From RGIG6919 sp045531905 (GTDB taxonomy: Bacteria; Bacillota; Clostridia; Lachnospirales; Lachnospiraceae), in contig JAZSEY010000017.1 of the NCBI GenBank assembly GCA_045531905.1, forward strand, positions 1-64,000: 64,000 nucleotides of DNA. The letters are read 5' to 3'. This document shows, piece after piece, positions 16,332 through 25,533 of the stretch (position 1 is the stretch's first letter; each line of letters starts with the position of its first letter). Both the position numbers and the translations under genes were made by a program. The notes beneath the pieces are model-generated. The model was not told the DNA's origin and did no database searches. It was given only the letters and a program-made list of their open reading frames with translations.

Positions 16332-18146
16332 ATGGCCGGTTATGACCAGAAGAAAATTAGAAATTTCTGTATCGTAGCACATATCGACCACGGTAAGTCT
16401 ACATTGGCAGATAGAATTATAGAGAAGACAGGCTTGCTTACCAGCAGAGAGATGCAGGAGCAGGTTTTGGATAATATGGACTTGGAACGTGAGCGAGGCA
16501 TTACCATTAAGGCGCAGACTGTCCGTACCATTTACAAGGCGAAGGATGGAGAGGAATATGTCTTTAACTTAATTGATACCCCAGGACATGTGGATTTCAA
16601 TTATGAGGTTTCCAGAAGTTTGGCAGCTTGTGAAGGTGCAATTTTGGTAGTAGATGCGGCGCAGGGTATTGAGGCCCAGACGCTTGCTAACGTGTATCTG
16701 GCATTAGACCATGATTTGGACGTTATGCCGGTTATCAATAAGATTGATTTGCCAAGCGCAGACCCAGAACGTGTCATCAACGAGATTGAAGACGTTATTG
16801 GAATTGAGGCACAGGATGCACCGTTGGTTTCTGCAAAGAATGGCTTGAACATTGAGGAAGTATTAGAGCAGATAGTAGAAAAGATTCCGGCTCCGGAAGG
16901 GGACTACGATGCACCTTTAAAGGCGTTAATTTTTGATAGTATTTATGATTCTTATAAGGGTGTTATCATCTTTTGTCGTTTGATGGATGGCAATGTAAAG
17001 AAAGGTACCCGCATTCGCATGATGGCAACTGGTGCAGAAGCAGAAGTAGTTGAGGTTGGTATTTTTGGTGCAGGTCAGTTTATTCCATGTGATGAGCTGG
17101 GAGCAGGCATGGTTGGTTATATCACAGCCAGTTTGAAAAATGTACAGGATACCCGTGTGGGTGATACAGTAACGCAGGCGGACAACCCATGTGCAGAGGT
17201 GTTGCCAGGATACAAAAAGGTAAATCCAATGGTATACTGTGGTCTTTATCCAGCGGATGGTGCGAAGTATCCGGATTTGAGAGATGCTTTGGAAAAACTC
17301 CAGTTAAATGACGCGTCGCTAAGTTTTGAACCAGAGACTTCTTTGGCACTTGGTTTTGGTTTCCGTTGTGGTTTCCTTGGCTTGTTGCATTTGGAGATTA
17401 TTCAGGAACGTTTGGAAAGAGAATATAATTTGGATTTGGTAACTACCGCACCGGGCGTTATTTACAAGGTGCATAAGACTGATGGTGAAGTGATTGATTT
17501 GACCAATCCATCTAACTTGCCAGATCCTTCTACGATTGATTATATGGAAGAACCATATGTTTCCGCAGAGATTATGGTAACCACTGAATATGTGGGTTCT
17601 ATCATGCAGCTTTGCCAGGAGCGTAGAGGTGTATATATCAGTATGGAATATATGGAAGCAACCCGTGCGCTATTGAAGTATGATTTGCCTCTCAATGAGA
17701 TTATTTACGATTTCTTTGATGCCTTAAAATCCCGTTCCAGAGGATATGCGTCTTTCGACTACGAGATGAAGGGCTATGAGCGTTCAGAACTTGTGAAGTT
17801 AGATATTTTAATCAATAAAGAAGAAGTGGATGCATTATCCTTTATCGTACACAAAGAAACTGCCTATGAAAGAGGTAGAAAAATGTGCGAGAAGTTAAAG
17901 GGTGAGATTCCAAGACATTTATTTGAGATTCCGATTCAGGCTGCTATCGGTGGCAAGGTCATTGCCAGAGAGACTGTTAAGGCAATGCGTAAGGACGTGC
18001 TTGCAAAATGTTACGGTGGTGATATTTCACGTAAGCGTAAGCTTCTGGAGAAACAGAAGGAAGGAAAGAAGCGTATGCGTCAGATTGGTAACGTAGAGAT
18101 TCCACAGAAGGCATTTATGAGTGTGTTGAAACTGGATGAAGAATAG
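16332..18146 (+). CDS. lepA: Elongation factor 4 (LepA) GTPase
   Basis: EF4 is a ribosome-binding translational GTPase with an elongation factor G-like core. The G motifs are clear: AHIDHGKST, RGITIKAQT, DTPGHVDF and NKIDLPSADP. The LepA-specific C-terminal domain follows, with KRKLLEKQKEGKKRMRQIG. ATG 16332 is preferred over an upstream in-frame codon at 16281 because TAGGAGG lies eight bases before it and MAGYDQKKIRNFCIVAHI is the usual N-terminus. 604 residues, complete. Confidence 0.96.
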   Translation: MAGYDQKKIRNFCIVAHIDHGKSTLADRIIEKTGLLTSREMQEQVLDNMDLERERGITIKAQTVRTIYKAKDGEEYVFNLIDTPGHVDFNYEVSRSLAACEGAILVVDAAQGIEAQTLANVYLALDHDLDVMPVINKIDLPSADPERVINEIEDVIGIEAQDAPLVSAKNGLNIEEVLEQIVEKIPAPEGDYDAPLKALIFDSIYDSYKGVIIFCRLMDGNVKKGTRIRMMATGAEAEVVEVGIFGAGQFIPCDELGAGMVGYITASLKNVQDTRVGDTVTQADNPCAEVLPGYKKVNPMVYCGLYPADGAKYPDLRDALEKLQLNDASLSFEPETSLALGFGFRCGFLGLLHLEIIQERLEREYNLDLVTTAPGVIYKVHKTDGEVIDLTNPSNLPDPSTIDYMEEPYVSAEIMVTTEYVGSIMQLCQERRGVYISMEYMEATRALLKYDLPLNEIIYDFFDALKSRSRGYASFDYEMKGYERSELVKLDILINKEEVDALSFIVHKETAYERGRKMCEKLKGEIPRHLFEIPIQAAIGGKVIARETVKAMRKDVLAKCYGGDISRKRKLLEKQKEGKKRMRQIGNVEIPQKAFMSVLKLDEE

Positions 18147-18157
18147 AAAGGATACTT

Positions 18158-19318
18158 ATGAAGAAGGATATTAGTCTATATTTGCATATTCCATTTTGTG
18201 TTAAGAAATGCAATTACTGTGACTTTTTGTCCTTTGGCGGGTGTTCTCATAAGGACATGAAGACTTATGTGGAGGCTTTGTGCCGGGAAATTTATGCATA
18301 TAAGGAAGTAGGAAGTGGTCAACGTGTCATCTCCATATTTATTGGAGGTGGTACGCCTTCTCTTCTGGAATTAGAGGATATGGAAGCAATTTTCCATGCA
18401 CTAAACAGTGTGTGGGAGATTGCTTCTTTTGCGGAAACCACAATCGAAGCAAATCCGGGAACTGTTACATTAAAAAATCTGATTGGATATCGACAGTTGG
18501 GTATTAACCGTATCAGCTTTGGATTACAAAGTGCCAATAGGCAGGAATTGGAACTGCTTGGACGGATACATACCTATGAGAAGTTTGTGGCCTCTTTTCA
18601 GTGGGCAAGAGAAGCGGGTTTTCAAAATATCAATGTGGATTTGATGTTTGGTATTCCGGGGCAGACATTAGAAAGTTTTCGGCATACTTTAAGCAAAATC
18701 TTGAAACTAAAGCCTGAACACATTTCTGCGTATAGTCTCATTGTGGAGGAAGGGACTCCATTTTATGAAAATGAAGCGATTCTATCTATGGTTCCCGATG
18801 AGGATACAGAGCAAAAAATGTATCGTCACATGAAGACGATGTTGCGAGGCTATGGCTATGGACAATACGAGATTTCCAATTACAGTTTGAAGGGATATGA
18901 ATGTGAACACAATCAGGTTTATTGGAAATGTCAGGAATATCTTGGTTTTGGCTTAGGGGCGGCTTCCTATTATGAGGGATATCGTTTTCATAATGTAGTG
19001 GATTATGAAATGTATTTAGAGACATTACAGAGTGGAAAGACAGCGATGGATTTGATAGAGACGTTGCGTCAGGATATAGAGTTAATAGATCAGAATAAAG
19101 CGATGGAAGAGTATATGTTTCTTGGACTTCGTATGATGCAGGGTGTGTCAATAGCGGAATTTCAACGTCGCTTTGGAAATACAATTCAGCAGATTTATGA
19201 GCAGGCAATTGCGACAAATGTGGAAAGAGGATTGTTGGAGTTGGAAGGAGATTACCTGCGTCTTTCAGAAAAAGGAATTTGGCTCAGTAATCAAGTAATG
19301 GCAGATTTTATCTTATAA
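18158..19318 (+). CDS. hemW: HemW-type radical SAM heme chaperone
   Basis: Annotated in many genomes as oxygen-independent coproporphyrinogen oxidase, this branch (HemW) is a heme-binding radical SAM protein. It has YLHIPFCVKKCNYCDF with the CxxxCxxC cluster motif, IFIGGGTPSLL, EANPGT, RISFGLQS and DLMFGIPGQT, and the C-terminal HemN domain with FLGLRMMQG. The position between lepA and hrcA is conserved in Bacilli and Clostridia and supports HemW rather than HemN. Confidence 0.9.
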   Translation: MKKDISLYLHIPFCVKKCNYCDFLSFGGCSHKDMKTYVEALCREIYAYKEVGSGQRVISIFIGGGTPSLLELEDMEAIFHALNSVWEIASFAETTIEANPGTVTLKNLIGYRQLGINRISFGLQSANRQELELLGRIHTYEKFVASFQWAREAGFQNINVDLMFGIPGQTLESFRHTLSKILKLKPEHISAYSLIVEEGTPFYENEAILSMVPDEDTEQKMYRHMKTMLRGYGYGQYEISNYSLKGYECEHNQVYWKCQEYLGFGLGAASYYEGYRFHNVVDYEMYLETLQSGKTAMDLIETLRQDIELIDQNKAMEEYMFLGLRMMQGVSIAEFQRRFGNTIQQIYEQAIATNVERGLLELEGDYLRLSEKGIWLSNQVMADFIL

Positions 19319-19358
19319 AATAATAAGAAAAATCACGAATAATTTTATAGAAAATGTG

Positions 19359-19387
19359 TTGACAAATCATAGGGCGAGTGCTACATT
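19359..19387 (+). promoter_or_regulatory. Sigma-A promoter of the hrcA-grpE-dnaK-dnaJ operon
   Basis: TTGACA, a 17-base spacer and TACATT. The CIRCE operator lies just downstream, covering the expected transcription start. Confidence 0.88.
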
Positions 19388-19398
19388 AAATACAGATG

Positions 19399-19425
19399 TT
19401 AGCACTCGTTTTGTTTGAGTGCTAA
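19399..19425 (+). promoter_or_regulatory. CIRCE operator (HrcA binding site)
   Basis: TTAGCACTC, nine bases, GAGTGCTAA is a perfect match to the CIRCE consensus. HrcA bound here represses the operon; heat-damaged HrcA releases it. Confidence 0.98.
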
Positions 19426-19473
19426 TAGAGAAAAAACGATTCACTGATTTAGTGAGGGAAAAGGGATGATAGC

Positions 19474-20523
19474 ATGGAGTTAGACAATCGTAAGCTGAAG
19501 ATTCTGCAAGCGATTATCGCCAACTATTTAGAGACAGGTGAACCTGTTGGTTCCAGAACAATTTCAAAATATACAGACTTGAATTTAAGCTCGGCTACCA
19601 TTCGTAATGAGATGGCTGATTTGGAGGAACTGGGATATATTGTTCAGCCACATACCTCAGCCGGTCGTATTCCTACAGATGCCGGATATCGACTCTATGT
19701 TGACCAGTTGATGGCGGAGAAGGATACAGAGTACGAAGAGATTCGAGAATCAAGGAATGAACTACTCCAGAGAGTTGACCGCTTAGAAGAGATGCTAAAG
19801 CAGGTAGCGAAGGTATTGGCATCCAATACCAATTACGCAACCATGATTACCGCACCACAGTATAAGGATACTAAGGTAAAGTTCATTCAGCTTTCTCAGG
19901 TTGATGCAAATTCAATGTTGGCAGTGATTGTTGTGGATGGCAATGTCATTAAGAACAAGATGATACGTGTGGAACAGGAACTTGCCAATGATGAAGTGCT
20001 AAAACTGAACATACTGATTAATACATTTTTGCAAGGGGCATCATTGACAGATATCAATGTTGAGATGATTGCCATGATGAAACAGCAGGCAGGTATCTAT
20101 GCGAATGTGTTAGAAGGTATTTTCCAGGGTGTTGTTGAGGCGATACATGAAGCTGAGGAATTGCAGATTTACACCAGTGGTGGTACGAATTTCTTGAAGT
20201 ATCCGGAACTTGGTGACATTGAGAAGACCACGAAACTGCTGGAAGCATTTGAGGAAAAAAAGGTGCTGACTGAACTGGCTGACGGTGCAATGAATAAAGA
20301 AGATGCTACTGGTATTCAGATTTACATCGGTGAAGAAGCACCGGTGAAAGATGACAACATGCAAGACTTAAGCGTGGTAACAGCGACATATCAGCTTCAG
20401 GAAGGTGCAAAGGGAACTATTGGTATTATTGGTCCAAAGCGTATGGATTATAAGAAAGTGGTAAAGACCTTAAAGGACCTGACTGAAGAGTTAGATGATA
20501 TATTTAATAAAAAGAAAGATTAG
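19474..20523 (+). CDS. hrcA: Heat-inducible transcription repressor HrcA
   Basis: HrcA binds CIRCE and represses class I heat-shock genes. It has an N-terminal winged helix (LDNRKLKILQAIIANYLETGEPVGSRTIS... SATIRNEMADLEELGYI... HTSAGRIPTDAGYR), an inserted helical region and a GAF-like C-terminal domain ending with GTIGIIGPKRMDYKKVV. The length (349) is typical. It is the first gene of the operon behind its own operator, so it is autoregulated. Confidence 0.97.
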   Translation: MELDNRKLKILQAIIANYLETGEPVGSRTISKYTDLNLSSATIRNEMADLEELGYIVQPHTSAGRIPTDAGYRLYVDQLMAEKDTEYEEIRESRNELLQRVDRLEEMLKQVAKVLASNTNYATMITAPQYKDTKVKFIQLSQVDANSMLAVIVVDGNVIKNKMIRVEQELANDEVLKLNILINTFLQGASLTDINVEMIAMMKQQAGIYANVLEGIFQGVVEAIHEAEELQIYTSGGTNFLKYPELGDIEKTTKLLEAFEEKKVLTELADGAMNKEDATGIQIYIGEEAPVKDDNMQDLSVVTATYQLQEGAKGTIGIIGPKRMDYKKVVKTLKDLTEELDDIFNKKKD

Positions 20524-20534
20524 AGGTGCAGAAC

Positions 20535-21218
20535 ATGGCAGAAAAGAATACACCTGATACAGAAAAACAAACAAAAACTTCCAGAAGGTCCGGTAAGTCA
20601 GATAGTAGCAAAAAGACTACAAAGGCTGCAAAGGAAACAGTAGAAGTAAATGAAACCTTGGAGCAGGCCGAAACCGTGTGTGAGGCTGCTGCTGAGGAAG
20701 TGAGTGCAGAGGCAGTAAAAGCGGCACCGAAGAAGGCCGGCAGACGCAGTGCAAACGTAAAAGCCTTAGAAATGGAAATTGAAAAGCAGAAAGCATTGGC
20801 AGAAGAAGCACAAGACAGATATAAGAGATTGTTAGCAGAATTTGAGAATGCCAGAGCGAGAGAAGCAAAAGAAGCAACCAAGATGTATGACATTGGTGCA
20901 AAAGAAGTGTTAGAAGCGTTGCTTCCTGTAGTGGATAACTTTGAAAGAGCTTTAGATTCCATTCCAGAAGAGGATAAGGAAAGAGGCTTTGAGCAGGGCG
21001 TTGATAAGATTTACCGTCAATTGATGACATCTTTAGAGACCATTGGTGTAAAACAGATGAATGCAGTTGGCGAACAATTTGATCCAAATCTTCATAATGC
21101 GGTAATGCATGTGGAAGATGAGAATTTAGGAGACAATGTAGTTGCTGAGGAGATGCAGAAGGGTTACTTATATAAAGAATCTGTTCTTCGTTACAGCATG
21201 GTAAAGGTAGCTAATTAA
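20535..21218 (+). CDS. grpE: Nucleotide exchange factor GrpE
   Basis: GrpE releases ADP from DnaK. The N-terminal 75 residues are low-complexity and charged (Lys/Glu/Ala/Thr). A long coiled-coil helix (about 75-125, EKQKALAEEAQDRYKRLLAEFENARAR) and the beta-domain with VGEQFDPNLHNAVMHVE follow. ATG 20535 is used because AGAGGTG lies six bases upstream; an in-frame GTG at 20526 overlaps that site. It is part of the hrcA-dnaJ operon. Confidence 0.96.
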   Translation: MAEKNTPDTEKQTKTSRRSGKSDSSKKTTKAAKETVEVNETLEQAETVCEAAAEEVSAEAVKAAPKKAGRRSANVKALEMEIEKQKALAEEAQDRYKRLLAEFENARAREAKEATKMYDIGAKEVLEALLPVVDNFERALDSIPEEDKERGFEQGVDKIYRQLMTSLETIGVKQMNAVGEQFDPNLHNAVMHVEDENLGDNVVAEEMQKGYLYKESVLRYSMVKVAN

Positions 21219-21289
21219 TCAGTTAACAAATGCAAGCGCATTTATTATAAAGTATTTAATAATTTGAAGTATATAGGAGGAAAAAGAAA

Positions 21290-23137
21290 ATGGGAAAGAT
21301 TATTGGTATTGACTTAGGTACAACAAACTCATGTGTAGCCGTTATGGAAGGTGGTAAGCCAGTTGTTATCACAAACGCAGAGGGTGCAAGAACAACTCCA
21401 TCAGTTGTAGCATTTACAAAATCTGGTGAAAGAGTAGTTGGTGAGCCTGCTAAGCGTCAGGCTGTAACAAACGCAGATAAGCCAATCGCTTCTATCAAGA
21501 GACATATGGGTTCTGATTACAAGGTAGAAATTGATGACAAGAAGTATACTCCACAGGAGATTTCTGCTATGACTTTACAGAAGTTAAAAGCAGATGCTGA
21601 GGCTTATCTTGGTGAGAAGGTTACAGAGGCAGTTATCACTGTTCCTGCTTACTTCTCAGATGCTCAGCGTCAGGCTACAAAGGATGCTGGTCGTATTGCG
21701 GGTCTTGATGTAAAGCGTATTATCAACGAGCCAACAGCTGCTGCACTTTCATATGGTCTTGACAATGAGAATGAGCAGAAGATTATGGTATATGACTTAG
21801 GTGGTGGTACATTTGATGTATCTATCATTGAGATTGGTGATGGCGTTATCGAAGTATTAGCTACAGCAGGTGATAACCAGCTCGGTGGTGATGACTTTGA
21901 TGATGTAATTACAAAGTATATGTTAGAGGACTTTAAGGCAAAAGAGGGTGTTGACTTATCTGGTGATAAGATGGCAATGCAGAGATTAAAGGAAGCAGCA
22001 GAGAAGGCTAAGAAGGAATTATCTTCTTCTACAACAACCAATATCAACCTTCCTTTCATTACAGCAACAGCTGAGGGTCCAAAGCATTTTGATATGGATT
22101 TAACAAGAGCGAAGTTTGATGAATTAACATCTGAGCTTGTAGAGAGAACAGCTAAGCCTGTACAGTCTGCTCTTTCAGATGCAGGATTATCTGCTTCAGA
22201 ACTTGATAAGGTATTATTGGTAGGTGGTTCTACACGTATCATCGCTGTTCAGGATAAGGTTAAGCAGTTAACAGGTAAGGAGCCATTCAAGGGTATCAAT
22301 CCTGATGAGTGTGTTGCTATCGGTGCTTCTATCCAGGGTGGTAAGCTTGCGGGTGATGCAGGTGCTGGTGAAATCCTTCTTTTGGATGTTACTCCGCTTA
22401 CACTTTCAATTGAGACAATGGGTGGTATTGCTACTCACTTAATCGAGCGTAACACAACGATTCCTACAAAGAAGAGCCAGATCTTCTCTACAGCACAGGA
22501 TAATCAGGATGCAGTAGATATCAATGTAGTACAGGGTGAGCGTCAGTTTGCTAAGGATAACAAGAGCTTAGGACGTTTCCGTTTAGATGGTATCGCTCCT
22601 GCAAGACGTGGTGTGCCACAGATTGAAGTTACATTCGATATTGATGCAAATGGTATTGTTAACGTATCTGCTAAGGACCTTGGAACAGGAAGAGAACAGC
22701 ATATCACAATTACAGCTGGTTCTAACATGTCAGATGATGATATCGAAAAGGCAGTAAGAGAAGCTGCTGAGTACGAAGCTCAGGATAAGAAGCGTAAAGA
22801 GGCTGTTGAGACAAGAAATGAAGCTGACTCAATGGTATTCCAGACAGAGAAGGCATTACAGGAGGTTGGTGATAAGCTTCCTGCAGCTGACAAGACAAAG
22901 GTTGAGGCTGACTTAAAGGCATTAAAGGATATCTTAGAGAGCGTTGATGTTGAGAATATGACAGATGCTCAGGTTGACCAGATTAAGGCTGGTAAAGAAA
23001 CATTGATGAACAGTGCTCAGGAGTTATTCTCTAAACTTTATGAGCAGAATGGACCTGGTGCAAATGCTGGTACAGGTGCTGGTTCTCCAGACTTTTCAGA
23101 GGGTGACGTAGTTGACGGAGATTACACAGAACTGTAA
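21290..23137 (+). CDS. dnaK: Chaperone DnaK (Hsp70)
   Basis: Hsp70 folds and protects proteins in an ATP-driven cycle with DnaJ and GrpE. The nucleotide-binding domain shows IGIDLGTTNSCVAV, VYDLGGGTFDVSI and LVGGSTRI. The substrate-binding domain has the VTPLTLSIETMGG start, and the C-terminal lid ends GDVVDGDYTEL, close to the usual tail. 615 residues, with a strong AGGAGG site. Codon use is more biased than in its neighbours, as expected for high expression. Confidence 0.98.
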   Translation: MGKIIGIDLGTTNSCVAVMEGGKPVVITNAEGARTTPSVVAFTKSGERVVGEPAKRQAVTNADKPIASIKRHMGSDYKVEIDDKKYTPQEISAMTLQKLKADAEAYLGEKVTEAVITVPAYFSDAQRQATKDAGRIAGLDVKRIINEPTAAALSYGLDNENEQKIMVYDLGGGTFDVSIIEIGDGVIEVLATAGDNQLGGDDFDDVITKYMLEDFKAKEGVDLSGDKMAMQRLKEAAEKAKKELSSSTTTNINLPFITATAEGPKHFDMDLTRAKFDELTSELVERTAKPVQSALSDAGLSASELDKVLLVGGSTRIIAVQDKVKQLTGKEPFKGINPDECVAIGASIQGGKLAGDAGAGEILLLDVTPLTLSIETMGGIATHLIERNTTIPTKKSQIFSTAQDNQDAVDINVVQGERQFAKDNKSLGRFRLDGIAPARRGVPQIEVTFDIDANGIVNVSAKDLGTGREQHITITAGSNMSDDDIEKAVREAAEYEAQDKKRKEAVETRNEADSMVFQTEKALQEVGDKLPAADKTKVEADLKALKDILESVDVENMTDAQVDQIKAGKETLMNSAQELFSKLYEQNGPGANAGTGAGSPDFSEGDVVDGDYTEL

Positions 23138-23156
23138 GAACACTTCGGAAATGACG

Positions 23157-23178
23157 GGGGACATTTCAAAATGTCCCC
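23157..23178 (+). other. Hairpin between dnaK and dnaJ
   Basis: A perfect 9-bp stem (GGGGACATT with AATGTCCCC) and a 4-base loop, without a T run. It probably stabilises the 3' end of the dnaK message or lowers read-through into dnaJ, giving unequal expression within the operon. Confidence 0.6.
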
Positions 23179-23205
23179 ATTTCCCATACATGAAAGGTGA
23201 AGGAA

Positions 23206-24369
23206 ATGGCAGATAAGAGAGATTACTATGAAGTCTTAGGCGTTGATAAAAGCGTTACTGAGGCGGAATTAAAGAAAGCCTACAGAAAAGTAGCAAAGAA
23301 GTATCACCCTGATACCAATCCGGGGAATGCGGAAGCGGAAGCGAAGTTCAAAGAGGCAGCGGAAGCCTATGCAGTATTAAGTGACCCTCAAAAGAGAGCA
23401 CAGTATGATCAATTTGGCCATGCTGCATTTGATCAGAATGGCGGCGGTGGCGGCTTCGGCGGTTTTGGTTTTGATATGGGCGATATGACAGATATCTTTG
23501 GTGATATCTTTGGTGATATGTTTGGCGGTGGATCATCTAGAAGACAGTCAAACGGTCCTACTAAGGGTGCGAATATCAAGACAACAGTCAGAGTGCATTT
23601 TGAAGAGGCTGTATTTGGTACAACAAAGGAATTGGAACTTCCATTAAAGGATGAGTGTGTGGTTTGTCATGCAACTGGTGCACAGCCGGGACATCAGCCA
23701 GAGACTTGTTCAAAGTGTGGCGGTAAAGGTCAGGTTGTATATACACAGCAGTCATTATTTGGTGTTGTTCGTAATGTACAGGTATGTCCGGAATGTAGTG
23801 GTTCTGGTAAGGTGATTCGCTATAAGTGTAGCCAGTGTGCCGGTACAGGATATATTAAGAGTAAGAAAAAGATTCAGGTACAGGTACCTGCCGGTATTGA
23901 TAACGGACAGAGTATTCGTATTCGTGGAAAGGGTGAACCAGGAACCAATGGTGGCGAACGAGGTGATTTGCTCGTTACAGTATTGGTTGACAGACATCCT
24001 AACTTCCAGAGACAGGAATATGATTTGTTCTCAACTGAGCCAATTACATTTACACAGGCAGCACTTGGTGGTACGATTACCATTAAGACTGTAGATGGTG
24101 AGATTGAGCAACAGATTCCAGCAGGAACACAGACAGATACGAAACTGAAATTAAAAGGCAAGGGTGTTCCAACTCTTCGTAACAAAAATGTTCGTGGTGA
24201 TCATTATGTTACATTGGTAGTTCAGGTTCCTGATAATCTGACAGAAGAACAGAAGAGTATTCTAAGTGAGTATGACGAAGCGACAGGTTCTACTGCAAGA
24301 CGTTCTACGGATTCAGCAGGTGGATTTAGCTTTGGCGATCACAAGAAGAAATTTGGAAAAAGAAAATAA
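23206..24369 (+). CDS. dnaJ: Chaperone DnaJ (Hsp40)
   Basis: Class A J-protein. It has a J domain with HPD (KYHPDTNPG), a Gly/Phe-rich linker (about 70-110), four zinc-binding CxxC repeats (CVVCHATG, CSKCGGKG, CPECSGSG, CSQCAGTG; about 145-215), then the two C-terminal substrate-binding domains. ATG 23206 gives MADKRDYYEVLGVDK, the usual start; the in-frame GTG at 23197 overlaps the ribosome-binding region. It closes the heat-shock operon before a terminator. Confidence 0.97.
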   Translation: MADKRDYYEVLGVDKSVTEAELKKAYRKVAKKYHPDTNPGNAEAEAKFKEAAEAYAVLSDPQKRAQYDQFGHAAFDQNGGGGGFGGFGFDMGDMTDIFGDIFGDMFGGGSSRRQSNGPTKGANIKTTVRVHFEEAVFGTTKELELPLKDECVVCHATGAQPGHQPETCSKCGGKGQVVYTQQSLFGVVRNVQVCPECSGSGKVIRYKCSQCAGTGYIKSKKKIQVQVPAGIDNGQSIRIRGKGEPGTNGGERGDLLVTVLVDRHPNFQRQEYDLFSTEPITFTQAALGGTITIKTVDGEIEQQIPAGTQTDTKLKLKGKGVPTLRNKNVRGDHYVTLVVQVPDNLTEEQKSILSEYDEATGSTARRSTDSAGGFSFGDHKKKFGKRK

Positions 24370-24375
24370 ATTCTT

Positions 24376-24417
24376 AAAAAGCGTCTTGGTTTCCTGAGGA
24401 AACGGAGACGCTTTTTT
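24376..24417 (+). terminator. Terminator after dnaJ
   Basis: A long stem (AAAAGCGTCT with AGACGCTTTT, inner GTTTCC with GGAAAC) followed by T6. Confidence 0.9.
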
Positions 24418-24461
24418 GTGATGGCGATGAGGCGAGCACCATCGTGTTTGCAAGTAGAAGT

Positions 24462-24489
24462 TTGCAAACAAAATGATTTGTGATAAAAT
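24462..24489 (+). promoter_or_regulatory. Probable promoter for prmA-rsmE
   Basis: TTGCAA, 16 bases and TAAAAT, 41 bases before prmA. The -35 sits in the palindrome GTTTGCAAAC, with a second GTTTGCAA 15 bases upstream, so regulator binding is conceivable. Confidence 0.5.
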
Positions 24490-24530
24490 AGGTCTGTTCA
24501 TTACTAAGAAAGTTTGGGAAAGGAAATAAC

Positions 24531-25529
24531 ATGATTTATACAAAGATTACAATAGATACAACTGTAGAAGCGATAGACATGATTAGTTATACGCTCGGTG
24601 AATTGGGTGTAGAAGGTATCGAGGTAGATGACAAGATTCCGCTGACAGAAGAAGAAAAAGAGGCAATGTTTATTGATATTATGCCGGAGCAAACTGCAGA
24701 GTATGATGGTTTTGCTAAGATTTCATGTTATATACCTATGGGGGATGATGGCAGTATTGTTTCAGAGGATGAAAGTATGGAAATACACAATATCCCAGAA
24801 TTGATTGCTAACATACAGGCGGAATTGGAAAAGATTTCTGAGTTTATGGATGTTGGTCCAAAGACGATTACGGTTGATCAGTCAGATGATGCAGATTGGC
24901 TGCACAAGTGGAAAGAGTTCTTTAAACCATTTAAACTGGAAGAAAATATTATTATCAAGCCATCTTGGGAAGACCTTGAGGATGTGAGACCAGAGGATAT
25001 TGTCATTGAAATAGACCCAGGTATTGCATTTGGAACAGGTTCTCATAACACTACAAAACTTTGTATCACACAGCTTAAAAAGCATGTAACTCCGGAAACA
25101 ACGGTGCTGGATTTAGGTTGTGGAAGTGGTATTTTATCAATGCTTGCAGTGAAATTAGGGGCAAAGTCTGCCTTGGGAATTGATATCGATTCTATAGCCG
25201 TAGATGTGAGTAAAGAAAACAGAGAAATGAATCACTTGACTGAGGAACAGTTTGAGGTACGTCAGGGTGATGTGATAGGGGATGCGGGTTTTGCGTCATC
25301 TATCACAGAAAAATATGATATTGTAGTGGCTAATATTTTGGCAGATGTTATCATTCCGCTTTCGGGCGTTGCAGGCCAGTTTATGAAAGAGGATGGTGTG
25401 TTTGTTACATCGGGTATTATTGATGCAAAAGAGGATGCTGTTCGTGAGGCGTTGGTATCCAATGGATTTCAGATTGTAGAGACCACATACATGGGAGATT
25501 GGGTTTCCTTCACAGCGAAGAAAGGATAA
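24531..25529 (+). CDS. prmA: Ribosomal protein L11 methyltransferase
   Basis: PrmA methylates ribosomal protein L11 at several lysines. There is an N-terminal substrate-recognition domain (about 1-110, acidic) with DDADWLHKWKEFFKPF. The SAM-binding domain has DPGIAFGTGSHNTT, VLDLGCGSGILSMLAVKLGA and VVANILADVIIPL. The length (332) is slightly longer than in E. coli, as usual for clostridia. It follows the dnaJ terminator and is four bases from rsmE. Confidence 0.94.
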   Translation: MIYTKITIDTTVEAIDMISYTLGELGVEGIEVDDKIPLTEEEKEAMFIDIMPEQTAEYDGFAKISCYIPMGDDGSIVSEDESMEIHNIPELIANIQAELEKISEFMDVGPKTITVDQSDDADWLHKWKEFFKPFKLEENIIIKPSWEDLEDVRPEDIVIEIDPGIAFGTGSHNTTKLCITQLKKHVTPETTVLDLGCGSGILSMLAVKLGAKSALGIDIDSIAVDVSKENREMNHLTEEQFEVRQGDVIGDAGFASSITEKYDIVVANILADVIIPLSGVAGQFMKEDGVFVTSGIIDAKEDAVREALVSNGFQIVETTYMGDWVSFTAKKG

Positions 25530-25533
25530 TTAG

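Noticed and set aside
20504..20962. 152-residue - strand frame opposite grpE
   Set aside because: Shadow of the Ala/Lys/Glu-rich GrpE N-terminus.
21670..22242. 190-residue open frame on the - strand inside dnaK
   Set aside because: It is the complement of a highly biased coding region, with low-complexity Ser/Ile-rich product and no ribosome-binding site.
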